A DNA stretch of 64,000 nucleotides, from positions 1 through 64,000 of the forward strand of contig JBLWGC010000143.1 in NCBI GenBank assembly GCA_048772705.1, read 5' to 3'. The notes under the pieces were generated by a model. It was not told the origin of the DNA. It saw only the letters and a list, made by a program, of their open reading frames with translations, and did not search any database. Every line of letters starts with the position of its first letter. Position 1 is the first letter of the stretch. The DNA is from Leidyana gryllorum EB-2025a. Lineage: Eukaryota; Apicomplexa. Of this stretch, positions 1-14,300 are shown one piece after another. The position numbers and the translations under genes are program-made.

Positions 1-1261
1 CGCCGAATGTATAACACGATGGCCATTGGTATGAATCCCGATCTATTGGTGGGTGGGACCGACAAAATATTTGAGCCGACTCCCATCGAATGGATGTGTG
101 AAGATCGTACAATGGATTGGATCAATCTGATGACTTACGATTTCTTTGGCACCTGGCTCAACTACGCCAGTCCCCTCGCACCTCTGTACGGTTCCACTGA
201 CTCCGGCGGTGAAACCGACAATTATAACATCGATCACTCCGTGCAAGCCGTCCTCAATCCGGTGCAAGTATCCCCAACAAACTCATTATGGGTTTGGCTA
301 CGTACGGGAAGGTCTGGCAGGGTATCCCAGCCACCTCAAAAGGGTCGTCGCCCAAGGGAATGTGGCAGACGTCGACTGTCACATCCAATCACAATGGCCA
401 AGGGACACTTGAGCCCGGCAACGTGTCAATTTGGGATATCTACGCCAACTGGCTGCCAGCCTGTGAGCACACCTGGGATGATCAGACCAAGACTGACACC
501 CTTTACTGAAACACAAACCCGAAACGTGCGGGCGAAAGAAACGTGTTCGTCAGCTGGGAGTCTGACCGCGCTTGGAAGGAGAAGATGGCATATGCCAAAA
601 AGTACGGGATGGGTGGCGGTATCGTATGGGCTGCTTCTGATTTCGGTAGTCAACGCAGTCGCGAGTCCGCAGGCGAACTCATCAAGGGTGCTTTGGATGG
701 TTGGTACGGTAGGTCTATGCAGGTGAATCCTGCTGGTCACCTGGGTGCGACCTCGAATTATACTGTGGTGAGTCTTCGGTTGCCTGTGTAGCGTCAAGCC
801 CTCTTCAGCCTCAATGGACGAACTTCCCATGTCCCTTGACACAGCAAGACGCAGCCAACAACTGCCCTTATGGCGACATCGGCGTGAACCTTGGAACCAG
901 TAATCCTGGGGGCAGCGGAAGCTTGTCAAATGGAGAGGGATCTACACAAAAGTGAATCCCACCGACGCCCCAGCTGGAACTGGTGTAACCTATCCTATCG
1001 GTAAGTCAGGCGAGCAAGAGGCCTGTGGAGACAGACTTTCCAGATTCCGGTTCGACCACCGCTGGAGTGGGAGGCACCACGGCTCCTGGCGGAGGCGGGG
1101 TCATCACTGGTCCTGACGGGAGTACTTATCCAAGTTGGAGCACTCCCGGCGTTGATGGCACTGGGTCGGAGAGCGGCGCTTTGCTGAATTGGGGTATCGG
1201 TTTTACATCGCTGCTGGGTGTTACATCGTTAGTGGGTATTATTGCGGGAGTGATGCACTGA
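1..1261 (+). pseudogene. Chitinase A left copy: 5'-truncated, frameshifted
   Basis: Mirror of the 3' part of GH18 chitinase A (44178-46211). It starts inside the main catalytic exon because the window begins there. That exon ends at 767, a middle exon spans about 809-1000 and the last exon 1044-1261. Changes against the right copy are an extra C near 259, another in the C run near 273, TGC to TGA at 507-509 (in-frame stop), and two extra A near 947-951. A scrambled stretch lies at about 58-80. The last exon, with a hydrophobic GPI-type tail, is intact. As written no full protein is possible; sequencing error is a serious alternative. Confidence 0.8.
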
Positions 1262-1285
1262 GCACTTAAAGGAGGACCAGTTGTG

Positions 1286-4200
1286 TCACCGAACTTGCTG
1301 AGTGGAAAGTTCGACCAAGTTGCGATATGCTCCGTTTGGTCGGCTCATGAGCTCCTCGTGTGTACCGGTCTCGACAATGACGGATCCGGAACCTGGTCGG
1401 GGGGCGAAGACGACAATTTTGTTGGCGTTGCGTACTGTGCTGAGACGATGTGCGATCATAATGGCAGTCGTTTGCTGTTCCGACGCGAGAACGTCGCTCA
1501 ATCGTCTTTTGGACTTGACGCTCGCTCTCAGGATCCAAAGCGGAAGTGGCTTCGTCCAACAAAAGGAGTCGTGGTTGACGTATCAATGCTCGGGCGATGG
1601 CCAACCGTTGCTTTTGGCCTCCCGACATGTGGCCTCCACCCCTGCCCACCTTTGTGTTGTACCCTGATGGCTGAGCCATGATGAATTCGTGAGCGTGAGC
1701 CTTTTTGGCAGCTTCAATAATGTCGCTGTCAGTCGCTCCGTGACGCCCCGCACCAATGTTTTCTGCAATCGTCATATCGAAGAGGACTGGTTCCTGTCCA
1801 ACGAGGCCTATCTGACTTCTGAGATGTTTCAGGTTGTATGCCTCAACGCTGCGGCCATCCAGAATGATTTCTCCCCCAAAAAAGTCGACTGCTGAGAGAG
1901 CTTTGGAGGGCGCTCTGGCTTCCGTGTCCAAAGCCGCCGTCTGATTGGCGTCTCTAACCTTCAGCCGCATCTCCGATGAGGCACGAAGGTCGTAAAAACG
2001 CTCCAACAGCTCAATAATGGTAGACTTGCCGCTCCCAGAAGCTCTTCCACCGAGGCGACCGTCTTGCCCGATTTGACCTCGAAGGAGACATTGCCGAGTA
2101 CCTAAGGACATTCTATGTGAGGTCGAAGCGGAGAACTCACCGGATTGTTTGGGCGGTGTGGATATCTGAATACGAGAGACCGGAAATCCGCAGCACCGGA
2201 GATCGAATTCTTGAAGCCATGGGGATCTCTGACGTCTTGAAGGGGTTCGCGTTCGAGGATCAAATAGATATTGACGACTGCAGCTTTTGCTTTTCGGATA
2301 TCAGTGGCGTACACTGTGCAATCGTGTCTCCCGTGCGCCTGCCGTCATAGCTACGAATATGACCTGCAGCGTGGTCTGGAGGTCCAACTCATTATCTTCC
2401 CGTCGCAGCAGATGACCCGCGTACAAAAAAGGACAGACAATTCGCGGCCGACATCAGAGCCGCAACGAATCCGGTCGTTAGACCGATAATCATTGCATTC
2501 TGTCGACCTCGGCGGAGCTCCACAGCCAAAGCGTCGTCATAGTGGTGCATCATATCCTAAAAAAAGAGAGTCAGTGTGTGCCGCACGGCCGCCCTCACCT
2601 GCTGTAATCCGTATGCGGCGATTGTACGGAGGTTTGTGAGCGTTTCGTTCATGTGAAACTCTGGAGTCTGATGGTGGCGGAAGTTTAGGGGTGATGACAC
2701 TTTGTTTGAGATCACTTACATCTTGGACGAGTGTGCCATTGGCCAAGCTGCTCCGAACGGCTTTGGTGAAAGTCATCTGGAGATATATCGCTGGTATCAG
2801 AAGGAAGTATGTGGAGCAGCAAACAGCTGCCAATGCGGGGTGTCCGATGAATGCGAATGTCATAGCCACAACGAGGGTGGCGATGCTTTGACAAATGAGA
2901 GCTCCATTGGCACCCGTTACACCGCGAGTCAGCCCACAGTCTGCAGTGATGATTGAAGAGATGCGGCCTGTGTTGTTGAGGGGGTCATCAAAGAACTCCA
3001 TGTCCTGATACATAACAGTGTGGAACACTCGGCGTCTCAGATTGTAAACAATGTGTTCGCCAGCTCTGCCCCACCCCTCCCACTGAAGGAAGATACAGAG
3101 ACCACCGGCCGCAGCCACCCCAAACATGATACCGCAGGCTTTGGCTGCACTCCTGCGACTATTTTGCTCGCGTTCTCTTCCACACTCAGATCGGGATCGG
3201 TGGTGTAAAACATATTCATAATCCAAGCCGTCAGAACGGACATGACGGGGTACATGACGCCACATCCAACCGCTCCGATACTCCCGAGTACCATAAGGGC
3301 CCAATCCTTCTTCATTTCACCGTACAACCGTCTGATCTTTTTGCTATGCAGGACCTCAAACTGCGTGTCTCTGAGCATCGGCTTGGCTGACACCGGATGG
3401 GCATCCTGCTTCTCGGAGTAATTCACCGACGGCATAGGCGGGATGGCTAAGAGGTCATTGGCACTCGTATTGAACGCTTTGCTGCCGAATGTCTGACTGC
3501 CTCCGATCTGCAGCTGATTGGACGACTTGGGCACCGTATTGGGTGACTGAGGAGTAGGAGCGCCTGGAGAGAAGTCCAGTCCCGGAGGCCGCCCCCGTCG
3601 AGAGAAACATCAATGGTGTGTCGGGCGGGTAGTTGTGTGGGCAAAACTTACATATTGACTGTTGCTGTTGGCCCGATAGCGTAGGCAAAATGCGCCCGAC
3701 TGTGGAGCTTAGCCTGAGAGACGGTGCAGGACTCAGAGAATGTTCGACTGCAAAGGCATCGACCGCCAAGGCTTTATCGAGCTCGCTCTGCAGCTCGTTC
3801 TTCTGCTCCGCTGTACCACTGGTTGTGATTGTTTGAGCTTCGACCAACGCTCGGTATATTCCATCCTCTATTTTGAGCAACTCGGCATGTGACCCGCATT
3901 CCACAACCCGACTTCCCTCTCCATCCGGGTTGTCAAACACAATAATCTTATTGGCTGCCATAATGGTACTCAATCGATGGGCTATAATCAGAGTGGTTCT
4001 GGGTTTGGCGGCAATCAACTGATCCAGAGCCTTCTGAACAATCTTTTCCGAACCCGTCGTCCAGAGCACTCGTGGCTTCATCCAGGATCAGAATCGAGGG
4101 GTCACGCAGAATCGCTCGCGCGATCGACACTCTCTGTTTCTGCCCACCGGCTCAAGAGGCCACCGCCGAGTCCCACGTTAGTCTCGTAACCGTGAGGCAG

Positions 4201-5745
4201 AGCAGATATAAAGTCGTGCGCATTGGCCTGTTTGGCCACTTGGATAACGCGCTCTCGGGTCACCTCCGAGCGGTCTCCATCTCTCTACCCATACAGAATA
4301 TTGTTCTCGACGGTATCGCAAAACAGTCTGGGGGCTCTCCTGGGAGACGAGCGCAATCTGCTTTCGTAGCCACGGCAAGGAGTACCGACGGCTGTCCAGC
4401 CCGTCGATCTGGGACCCGAACCCGACGTTGGGTCGTAGAACCTCGAGAAGCTGCAAAGCGGTGCTCTTGCCGCATCCAGACGGGCCAACCAGTGCCACAG
4501 TCTCTCCAGGGAGAATCTCAAAGTTGACGGCCTGATAGACGGCCTTGTCGGGCCTCGAGGGGTAGACGAAAACCTGTATCAATAAACTTGATGTGGCCTG
4601 TCAGCGGCTCGTCTCTCCTCCTCTGCACAGCGACCCGTTAAAACTTTCACGCGTGTGTCTCTCTCACTCACCTCTCCAGACTCATCAAAAGGGTTAATTT
4701 TGGACGGAGTGGCTGAAAGGTCCAAAATCTGTCTAATTGAATCAATGGCTCGAGCAACACCTCCCAAGTAGGGCAGCAGGGTGCCCAGGGCCTGTGTGGC
4801 ACTGAGGACACATGAGAATGTTGTCATAACATATCCGCCTGTGGCTGAGTCTTGTCCATCGGATTCGATATAGGCGTTTCGGACGAAATGTGAGCCGTAC
4901 AGCAGCCCAATGGCATAGCTAATGTAGGGACAGGCATTCACCATAGCGCCTGTTATGGAGAGCAGAGTGTTAGCTTTGATGTCGATGGCTTCAGCTTTGC
5001 CGATGCGCTCGTTGAACAGATTGCAGAATCGCTCTTCCAGACTGAAAGCCGCAATGGTTCGGGCAGAGGGAACAGCCTCTTCGACAACCGCACCGGCGTG
5101 TTTGATGTGTTCGTTCCCTTTCTCATTGTAGTGCTGCATGATATAATGGAAAGCACACAAGGCAGCGACGGTGAGGGGCGCAGTGGCACTCATGACGAGA
5201 GCTAAGCGCCAGATGAGCGCGAGTGCGATACCATAGCCCACGAAGAAGTTCGAGAGACAGTGGAAAGACATGCCGAGCTTGATTCCTATACCATCACGTA
5301 TCCGAAGGCAAGTCTGTTCCAAGTTGGCTGCTAGAGTACCTACATCGACCTGATCGTAGAACTCCATACTCTGGCGCAAGAGAGCTTCGTGATAGCATCT
5401 CTTGCAGTTTCGTATCTGTCGTTCGGCTGTCCATTCAAAGATCAAACTGGCAAGTCCGCCAGAGACAAAGCCGATAGCTGCCAAAACTGCATAATAATAA
5501 ATGATCAAATCGAATGATCTGCCGAGATCATTGGCACCAATGGCCGACACAGCCCGTCCCAGGACGACGAGATTGAGTGGCTGCAGTGAGATGTGTGTTT
5601 GTGGAGTAGCAACCCACCCCAATTGCCCCTTGAATGATTAAAAGCAAAGAAGCAAAGGCAATGGCCAAGCGATCACCCAATGCGCGAAGGCGAAGAGACA
5701 TAGTACTTTTTGGCTGGAACCTGGAGGACTTAAACCGTTATACAT
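1286..5745 (-). pseudogene. ABCB-type transporter, left copy with frame breaks
   Basis: Mirror of the intact transporter at 39716-44153, with matching start (ATG 5743-5745) and stop (1286-1288). Long pieces of both membrane domains and both nucleotide-binding domains are recognisable, but the frame is broken repeatedly. Examples are an extra G near 4152 in the first LSGGQ signature, extra bases near 4290 and 4330, and a scrambled cluster near 4410-4450 just after the first Walker A motif. The second Walker A region near 2030-2060 is also altered. Introns and non-coding bases remain nearly identical to the right copy. Either a decaying duplicate or unpolished sequence. Confidence 0.8.
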
Positions 5746-5784
5746 GACCAGGTGCTGCACCACTAGTGCGCCAAGGAAAAAATA

Positions 5785-7448
5785 TCAGGGAGCAAGACGT
5801 TTCGGATCTCTAGGGAACATGGAAACCTTGCGAATGTTAGGGAGGCCAAGGAAGAGCATAACAACTTGTTCGATTCCTACGCCAACCCCAGCATGGGGGG
5901 AGAGCCTGCCAGTTCGAAGCTGCCAATGTAATCGCGAAGCGTCTCGACATCAATGCCACAAGCCTTAGCTCTCTCAGTGAGCATCACGGGATCGTGGATA
6001 CGCTGGGCGCCACTCACAATCTCCTCGCCTCTCATGAAGAAGTCGTACGAATTGGAGAGTTTGGGGTCTTGAGGTGCCGGCATGGTGTAGAACGGCCGAA
6101 CAGCCAAGGGATAGTTGATCATGTAATAAAAGTCAGTGTCATACTTCTCGCGAATTAATCGACCCAGAGCCTTCTCTTGCTCAGCGTCGATATCGAAGGT
6201 CGTGATGTCCTCCGGGACATCTCCAATTTTGGCCTCACGCAGCATGGCGCACCCTTCGGCAAAATCCAGCCTCAATACTGGCTTGGACGGATCCCCAGCC
6301 TTGAATGGCTCGGCGGGGTACTGCTTGTGCACACAAGCAATCTCTGCGGCACAACGCTCCTCGAGACCTTTGAAGATATCCAGGAACATTCCCTCAGCGA
6401 CTTCGAGTGCTTCAAAGTAGTGCTCCTTGAAAGCCATCTCGAAATCCATGCCCGTGAACTCACACAGATGCCTGTGTGTGTTACTGTTCTCGGCAGGGGA
6501 ATACTGGTCCTATTTCAAACACACGGCCCACGTCGGCACAAATGGACATCTGCTTGTGCAGCTGCGGACTCTGAGCCATACAGGCGTCGCGGCCGAAATA
6601 TTTGAGTCTAAACACATTGGTGCCACCCTCCGAAGTCCCTCCGATCAGTTTCGGGGCGTGGATTTCAGTGAAACCTCTTTTGAGCAGAGCTTCACGGAAC
6701 AGGGTGCAGGTTTGCGACGCAACTGCAAGATGGCTTGCATAGCGGCCGTTCGCAAATCGAGCACTCTGTTATCCAAACGAGTGTCCTGAGCAACGCGGAC
6801 TGCTCCTTCGGTCAACTCTTCCGCTTCCGGACGGTTAGCGTCCTTCATTTGGAAAGGCAACTCTGCAGGACGCGCTGTCCAAAAGGTTAAGGGACTACTA
6901 CCTTGACATGCTTTCGATACAGAGACCTTGACGGCGGTGGGAAGCTTCAGTCGGGGCTGGGTAGCGCCGTGAATCTCGCAGCCGGGGTCAACGACTTCGC
7001 CGTAGATGTCAACGATTGACTCCAGGGGCAGCGAAGCGGCAAATTTGAGAAGGTCCTTGTTGTTGGCAATGACGACCTGAATAGTGCTGAACTTCTCACG
7101 CAACACCAAGAAGCCCAGACTGCCCTTGTTGCGACTATCCTGAACTCTTCCGCGGACCCACACTTTTTGGCCCACTTGGGAGGCGTTGACCTCTCCTACA
7201 CCAAGCCACACTCGCTGAGTACGAGTGGTGGATTGGCAGAGAGGGAGATAGCCATAAGTGTCTTCTTCGATGGAAGACACGACTTTGTTCAGGGCAGCCG
7301 CGGCCGCCTGTTGCTGGGCTGCCAAGGCAGCGGCTCTCTCAGCTTTCTTGGCCTCCTTCTCTTGCTTGGCAGCAAGCTTTTTCTGGGCCTTCTCGCTGAG
7401 TTCGCCTCCTTCCTCAACAGGCACATCGACGTTTTTGGGGGGTTCCAT
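5785..7448 (-). pseudogene. Aspartyl-tRNA synthetase, left copy with frame breaks
   Basis: Mirror of the intact gene at 38013-39676, sharing start and stop positions. Frame breaks lie near 5900 (a G run before the motif 3 region), near 6495 (extra G in motif 2, the class II FRAE element), near 6738 (one base lost) and in scrambled clusters near 6880-6905 and 6930-6960. Breaks fall inside motifs that cannot tolerate them, so this copy could not make active enzyme as written. The untouched flanking codons carry almost no substitutions, which is unlike a gene evolving neutrally for long. Confidence 0.8.
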
Positions 7449-7502
7449 CTTGACAATAACGCAGTTCTACTGAAAAAAACCTCGGATGCCCTAAAATACG
7501 CT

Positions 7503-9759
7503 TCACACACAAACTACGTCTGGCATTACTCTGTCTAATCAACCACCGAACTTGTTGCACTTGTTCCTGGGAGACGAAGCAGAGAACAGAATGTTATATG
7601 TGTCCCGTGTCTCCCCTCTCACCTTGTTCTGTAGTCCAAAAACACAGTCAGGGTCCACTTCGGTCTCGGTGTCGACTTCTTCCCAGGATTGCAGTGCCTG
7701 GAATATCTCCTGTGCTACGAGGTCTCTATCTGAGTCGTTCCGAGGCCACACGTTTAGCTTGCATACGGAAGGAACTGTGACCATTATAGTCAGAATAGAA
7801 GTGTGGAGGAGGTTGGTTGACTCACGCGCAAAAGTGAGGGTTGAGGGAAAGCATCAGGATACCGACCCTATATCGGGGGACGCTGGAAGAAATGTTAGAT
7901 GTCATTAGATCAGAAATGTGCTGTGATCGATATTACCCTCTGGCACTCAGAATATTCCAACCATTCCTGACGTTCGGCTTTGGTTAAATTCGCAAAGTCT
8001 ATGACAATTCGAGGAATTGGGGCCCATTCGATTAGACTGTGAACTCGAGCCTTTGGCTTCATCCAAGATCTTCTCGAGGCGCCGTGCACACGGAATGACT
8101 CTCGTTGCCCCACCCAGCACTCACCTGCAAAGGCCAAATGTCTGGAGCCGCCGCGAGGGTCTTCTGCAATCACTTTATATCCCAAGTGGCTCTCGAGTAA
8201 CTTGGCAAGCGAGGTTTTCCCTTTAGGACACACGATGATCGATCTGTGGTATCAACTGTAAACTTACCGGAGGAAGGGAGCCCCAACATCATGATCACTC
8301 GACAGCGTACGAAAAAGTCGTAAGAGAACTCATGCCGTCGCTGTTCTCCGTCATTGTCGAGGTCGTTACAAGACTGAGCGGGATGGAACCCGCGTCGCCG
8401 ACGCTCGCGCAACCATCTCGGCGGTGTGTCTGCAGACGATTGATCGTCGTCCCTCTCAGGCGGAACCGAGTCTCTGATGTAACCTGACGTTCCGTGAGGC
8501 CCGCTGAGAGCCGTGTGAACGGACAGGCTTTCGGAGTCTCGCGGTCGTCCAGTATGAGACGCTGTCTGAAACGGTGGGACTCGAGGAATCCGGGAGGGGC
8601 TTCGCCAGTGGTCTCTAAGCCCGCTCCCGAGATAAGGTGAGGGGGGTCAGAAGCCGGGGGCGACGTTGGATGCGATACTGTTAGCATGGGTTACTCCGTC
8701 GCTGTTCAACAACGATGGAGCTGGAAGGAAATCGTTTCCTTCGGAAGCCGCCGGCCGTGCTCCTGATCCTTCTTGCGCAATCAAATTACTGTACAATGAT
8801 AAGTCTGGTACCGCCGCTCCCAACACAATCTCTGTCACAGCTGTGATCGCATGACCTGCAATCAATGGGCACTGACACAGAGGGCAAGGCAGGGGCTGAG
8901 CCGGCAGGGAGTCGCTGGAGGCTCCAGCGTTCGCCAGCCAGCTGATAATGGGGCCATCAGGGTGAACTTGGTCATACTCATCAATGATGCCATCACAATG
9001 GGGGCAGACAATCATGCATAGGGGAGGCGAGGGGTTGCCCGCGAAATGTGCGTGGCAAAGCTCAATCAATACTCGCAGGGCCGGGTTCTCCCCTGAAGAG
9101 TCTCCATCAAATGTGCCAACCGCGGGTTGACGTTGATTTTGGATGGTCGCTCTCTTCGAGCTCCTCTTCGTCTTGAACGCAACTTGGGAGATTCCGACTG
9201 TTCATCATTATCGCTTTCACTACTACTACTCCGGAATGCCTCAAATTGGTTCCTGTTTGGGTTTGATCGCATTCCCCCACGGCGAACCGGGACATTGTTT
9301 GGTCTTCGAATTGGCTTTAGCCTCGACGGAGCGGCTTGAGCATCTTGCTTTACTAACGCACCACAGTTGCCACAAGCAACGATGTCTGCGGATGCTGCGA
9401 TATGTTTGCACCGAGGACATTGATATTTCGTCGTAACCGATAGCTCTGACTTAGTAGGAGCTGGACGCTGTTTGCGTCCCGATCGTTGCCACTCCGTCTC
9501 GACCTTCACGATTTCGAGTTGTGGCAACGTTCGATGGGTTGTCGGCAACGACGCCTCTCAGCCTGCTTCTGCTTCAGTTCCCGCTCCATTTGTGCCGTGG
9601 TGCGCGTGAATAACCTCCAATATATTGGTGGCCCGCGCTGCCACGCGCACGGTACGAGGCGCTAGACACACCTCACACTCTCGCACAGACTGGGCATTCC
9701 CTAATGTACACCAATGACAACGCCAACCCCACTCGTGATGTTGCGGAAGTGAACCCCAT
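7503..9759 (-). pseudogene. Zinc-finger/P-loop protein, left copy with breaks
   Basis: Mirror of the intact gene at 35696-37957. The region just after the start codon is shortened (near 9748-9757), shifting the frame before the RanBP2-type zinc finger. Further differences lie near 9140 and 8075-8095, the latter at an intron-exon junction. The P-loop region and the middle zinc-binding segments remain readable. Same interpretation as the other left-arm copies. Confidence 0.75.
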
Positions 9760-9793
9760 AAGTTTTAACTAAGACTATCAATAAATCCGTTCC

Positions 9794-10643
9794 CTAGGCT
9801 CGCAACTTCATAGAATTGCTGCTTTTTACCATTCTGTCGTCGCTCAGCATCACCAGTGCTTCAGAAACGGAAGTGGCCAGTCCCTCTTTGTCTGAATCGT
9901 CGCTGGTAAATTTCAGGATCCATCAACATAACAATCACTGCCGCTGCCACAGCCCCGAGTAGTGGCCCGACCGTAAATGGAAACATATCCCGCATCTCGC
10001 CGACCGCTACTACCCATCCAAGCGCAACAGCGGGGTTCAGACATGCCCCACTCACTGGCCCTCCGGCGTAACTTCCAGCCACAACCTAAAAGCCACAGAT
10101 ATATGGAGCACCTGTCTTGACGATAAAACTCACCGCGCCAGCCACCCACAGAGGGCATAAAGGATTGGGCTCACTCTGTAGAAAGCCCGCTTTCAGGGCC
10201 GTCAGAGAGAGCACACAGGTGAAAATCGCCTCGCATACCACTATTTGCCACAGTGTGAAGTTCTCCGAGGTATGCAATGCCCAGCTGTAAGGATTACGCA
10301 GATCATTGCCAGTGAAACTGGCTAACTGGGCGCCGACCACCGCACCGCAAAATTCAGCTACTAGGTATAATATGCAACGACGCTTTGAGAAACGACGATC
10401 CACGATCCACACGGGCAGAGTGATGCTTGGGTTGAAATGGGCACCGCTAGCCTCCCCAAATACATTACACAGAGAGAATATTGCTCCTCCGATGGCAAGG
10501 GGGGGCACAGCGCCAGACACACCAAGAGTTACTGATAGTCCAATAACGTAGCACAACGCTGCTGTACCCAGGAATTCCGCCAGGCACACAGCTGCGTAGG
10601 ACTTCTGGGCATACCATGGGAAGTTGTACCCAATGGCTCCCAT
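9794..10643 (-). pseudogene. Aquaporin, left copy with C-terminal frameshift
   Basis: Mirror of the intact aquaporin at 34807-35661. The start (ATG at 10641-10643), both pore motifs and the intron are preserved. About five bases are lost near 9890, shifting the frame in the cytoplasmic tail after the last membrane helix. This is the least damaged left copy; a shortened but membrane-competent protein is conceivable. Confidence 0.7.
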
Positions 10644-10725
10644 CCTCTTTGGCCGGAGTCGCCTTGTCTTGATTGTGTCTGCTAAGAGACGCAGTTTTAC
10701 ACGCGTGTGGACCTCAAAACTGCTG

Positions 10726-11368
10726 ATGGGCGGTACACCCACGACAACAGAAGAAGGCTCCGTTGCCTCTCAGCAAAACTTGGACCAGGCTCGCAAATGT
10801 CTAGAAAGTACACGAGACCGTTTGAAAAGCCTTCAGTCCAAAGTATGGTTTCAAACAAACGTGCTCCACAAGTTGATAGAGGTAAGAATGAGATGAAGAT
10901 TTCAAAACACCAACTGAGCAGCAAGAAGATGCCGAACTGAGATATTGCAAGGTTAACAGGTGCTTTTCGGAAGCTCAAGCTCAGCAGTTGAATGAATTGC
11001 AACGAACTAAACTTGACCTTCAACGGGAATGCCGCCTAAAAGAGCTCCAACAACACTTCGTTGCCTCGGCCATTCGATGGTCTGACATGGATGTCGTCTC
11101 AGAATGTGAGCAGCAACACTGTTGCCTCCTTCACTGTGTTGTCTGTAGATCAAAACCTGGTCCTCTCGACCGATGCGGACTTTCCTGACACCAATCCGGC
11201 CGTTGACCGTGCCTATGGTGAAGTTCTCTCAAAGTCTTTGTGAGTCAATGTGATTTGAAGAGTGTGGTAGAGCTTTCTCCACAGTCAGTCTCTGTCGCAC
11301 TCCGTATCATTGACTTGGCATTGAAAAAAGATGTTGATGTAGAGGAGGCCATTGCAAAGCATCACTGA
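10726..11368 (+). pseudogene. Small coiled-coil protein, left copy with breaks
   Basis: Mirror of the gene at 34082-34722. A scrambled cluster at about 10935-10975 changes the second exon, and two extra bases near 11230 shift the last exon. Start, first exon, the two introns and the stop position (11366-11368) are otherwise preserved. Confidence 0.6.
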
Positions 11369-11374
11369 AGGAAT

Positions 11375-14300
11375 ATGTCAGCAGGTAAATACCGACCTTG
11401 ACTATCGCTGTCACACCATGGCCAGCATCCGAGGCAGCACACGCTCAACCCCGAGAGCCAGACGTTTGTGTGCCCTGCGACCACGAGACTGTGAAGACTG
11501 CGTGGCCAACCGATACTCAGGGTGGCTCGTTGATTCCCGCCGCATCTCCTGAGAATGCTCCCGTGGGCGTCACCAAAGCCACATCGGATGGGAATGTCAA
11601 CTTTAGTGATGTGGCTGACGCTCCTCACCTCACCAAAGTGACGGATCAACTACACTCATATAATCTGCGGAATACAGGCTTTGCCCATACTCTTCGCTAT
11701 ATGTTTTATCGGTCGTTCCGACGCACGTATCTCGGTACACATCAAAGAACCTGGGGAGCATTCACAGCGACATGCTTAATACTGTTTGTTTCGGCACTGA
11801 ACTTGACCATCTATGCTGCTAGTTGTCAAAGAGCCTTCATGACAACTCCCGTAACAGAGAAAGGAGGAGGTCATTATGCATCGCTACTCTTTTCTGGCGT
11901 GACGCTACTACTAATGATCGGGTTGTCTGTAATCTCTAAAACTCCATCAGCTTACCGGATGTCGGCCTACATTTCATTGGGCTTCATGTTGGTCGACATT
12001 ATCTGCCTGATAGGTAAGAGTCAAGCTGAGCCTGCGCCATTCTCCAGCTCCCAGGGTTGGTGGTTCTGACGACCAAACACTCAGAAGAGATTCCTTTGCG
12101 ACGTCTGGGGCCGTTTGTGGACCACGTCCGAGGATATATCATCTCGCCACAGATTCAACATATAGAAGACTTTGCTTCTGCGGGCCCAGCATTGTTCGGA
12201 GAAGGTGACCATCTCCTAGGCAGGATTGCAGGACGTCCAGCTGCTATTTCATTTACCATTGATTAATCAAATCCTCCAATGTGTGATTATCTGTTGTGAT
12301 GTTATCTGGATGCGCGTGCTCAGCCGGTTGGGAGAGTGGTATTACCTCAAGTCCAACTTCTTTGTCAATGGCTGGGTGGTCTAGTGTTCGGCCCGTTCGG
12401 TTCCTGGGTTTTGAGTCGCACGTTGCCGCAGGGTGGGTTCAAATCGATAATAGACTGGTTGATCTCACGCCGGTAACAGATGTATCAGCTGCCTTACAAC
12501 AGCACCGGAGTATCGGGCGTTTCCGTGTGCGCAGCGGATTATGTATCGAATTAGTGGGGACAATTACAGTGAATCGGTAAGATTAGGAGGAGTAGGACAG
12601 CCAGAAAGGGCACAATAACATCCATAGTCTCGTCAATTGGTGCTCGAAATTCTATGCTTGAGCAATCGACTCCAGCAGACAAGCTCAATAGGCAAACGAA
12701 GAGATCGAAATGGCGTATTATATATACCGGAGAATTGAATGAGGCTGGAAGGCCCGAAGGGTTCGGCTATTGGTTTGGCCACGAAATGCTGGGAAAACAT
12801 GATTGGATTCTGGAGTGACGGTGAACCCAGTGGACCTTCCAAAAGTCGGGAGGTGACGTCCGGGTCAGGCCTCGCTTGCATCAAGCTGGGATGGGCTCAA
12901 TGTCTTCTGTCGGAAAAACGGCTGGAATTTGGCGTGGCGCTGGTTGAATGCTCCGTATCGGGTAGATTCTTCCGTGGCTTCCCTGATGTGCGAACCTTTA
13001 ACGCTCCTTTGATCAAGAAGAGGGACAGTGGCATCTTTAAGCAGGCGAAGCGAGGATTGGAGAGGATGGTAAAGGAAGGGCGCAGAGTAGTCCTACCATC
13101 GACGTATGTCGCCGATGTACCAGAACTGCAAACCCGTAACCAACCGGAGGGGTGGTATCCACCACGATACCATTCAATGGAGTTGGGGGCACGATCACGG
13201 TAGCAGTGAGTCCGAGTCCTATCACGGTACCAGAGCCGGGTCACCGTCGGGCACAATCGAGTCAACGGCTACCTGAAGGACGCGGTATGCATAGATCTCG
13301 AACGTTGAAATGGTTTGGTCGGCCATCGAGGGCTCATGTGGATTACAATGTTCTCAAGGAGGCGAAAGCGCGAGAAGTCATTCGTAATTATCGCGAAAGC
13401 GTCAAATGGATTCTCAACGAATTGCATCCTCACGTGAGTTTGGACGGGGCGACGCTGATTGATTTTGGGCTATCAGACCCCATCTTTCTCGTTGCAAGGA
13501 CGATCCGAGGTGACCATCTCTGTGGACAAAGAAAGGGGGTTGAGCAATCGGGATTTGCCCCTATTGACCAGGTGATGGTCCAGCAATATCCTCGGAGGGA
13601 GTCATCGTCGTTCGCTGATTATCTCGCGTCAGTGACAGGAATTCCGGTGACAATCCTCCAGTCGCGACTGATGGACTCGGAGAGTGGAGTCACTGTTCGA
13701 GGTGGCAGAGAGCTCGAGCAGCAGTTCTGGCGCGGCTGGTCACGTGATACGGACCCCACCCTGGGGCGAGATAGCGGCTGATCAGAAGATGAATATTGCT
13801 GTCTCGAGTGCCCTACCGGGGTACCGGACGGCTGCGACCACTACAGCGCCTCGGCAGTCGTTTGATCATCACGGACTGGGGCCAAATCTGAAATCTGATC
13901 TTCACACAGATCTGCCATCCAAAGATCCGAGCGACGAGGGTGGTGGAGCTGTGGTGACTACTGTTCTGAGTGTGGCTGAGGCCAAACCAAACGACAGAGT
14001 GGAGGTTTCAATTGTTGAGAAGTTAGTTCTGGGCGGTTCCGGACTCGCCGAATGATTTGATTGACGTGAATGTGCCCGAGTTGGTTGTAGAAGGATGGAT
14101 ACCGATGGAGAGTATTGGGTTGAGTGAAGTGCTCATTTATGTGCACGGTTTCAACAATTCGCAGCAAGAGGTAGGGTGATATCGACTTTCGAGTTGTGTG
14201 ATTCATTTCGGCCGCCACACAGTGTCAACAGACGCTCGGTCAAATGGCAGCGTTTGGTAATCTACCATCTCACTTGAAAGTGTTGGTGTTCACTTGGCCC

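Noticed and set aside
2537-3304. Long minus frame suggesting a different protein inside the left ABC gene
   Set aside because: Its first part is a frameshifted reading of the transporter; only the later part matches the right-arm transporter.
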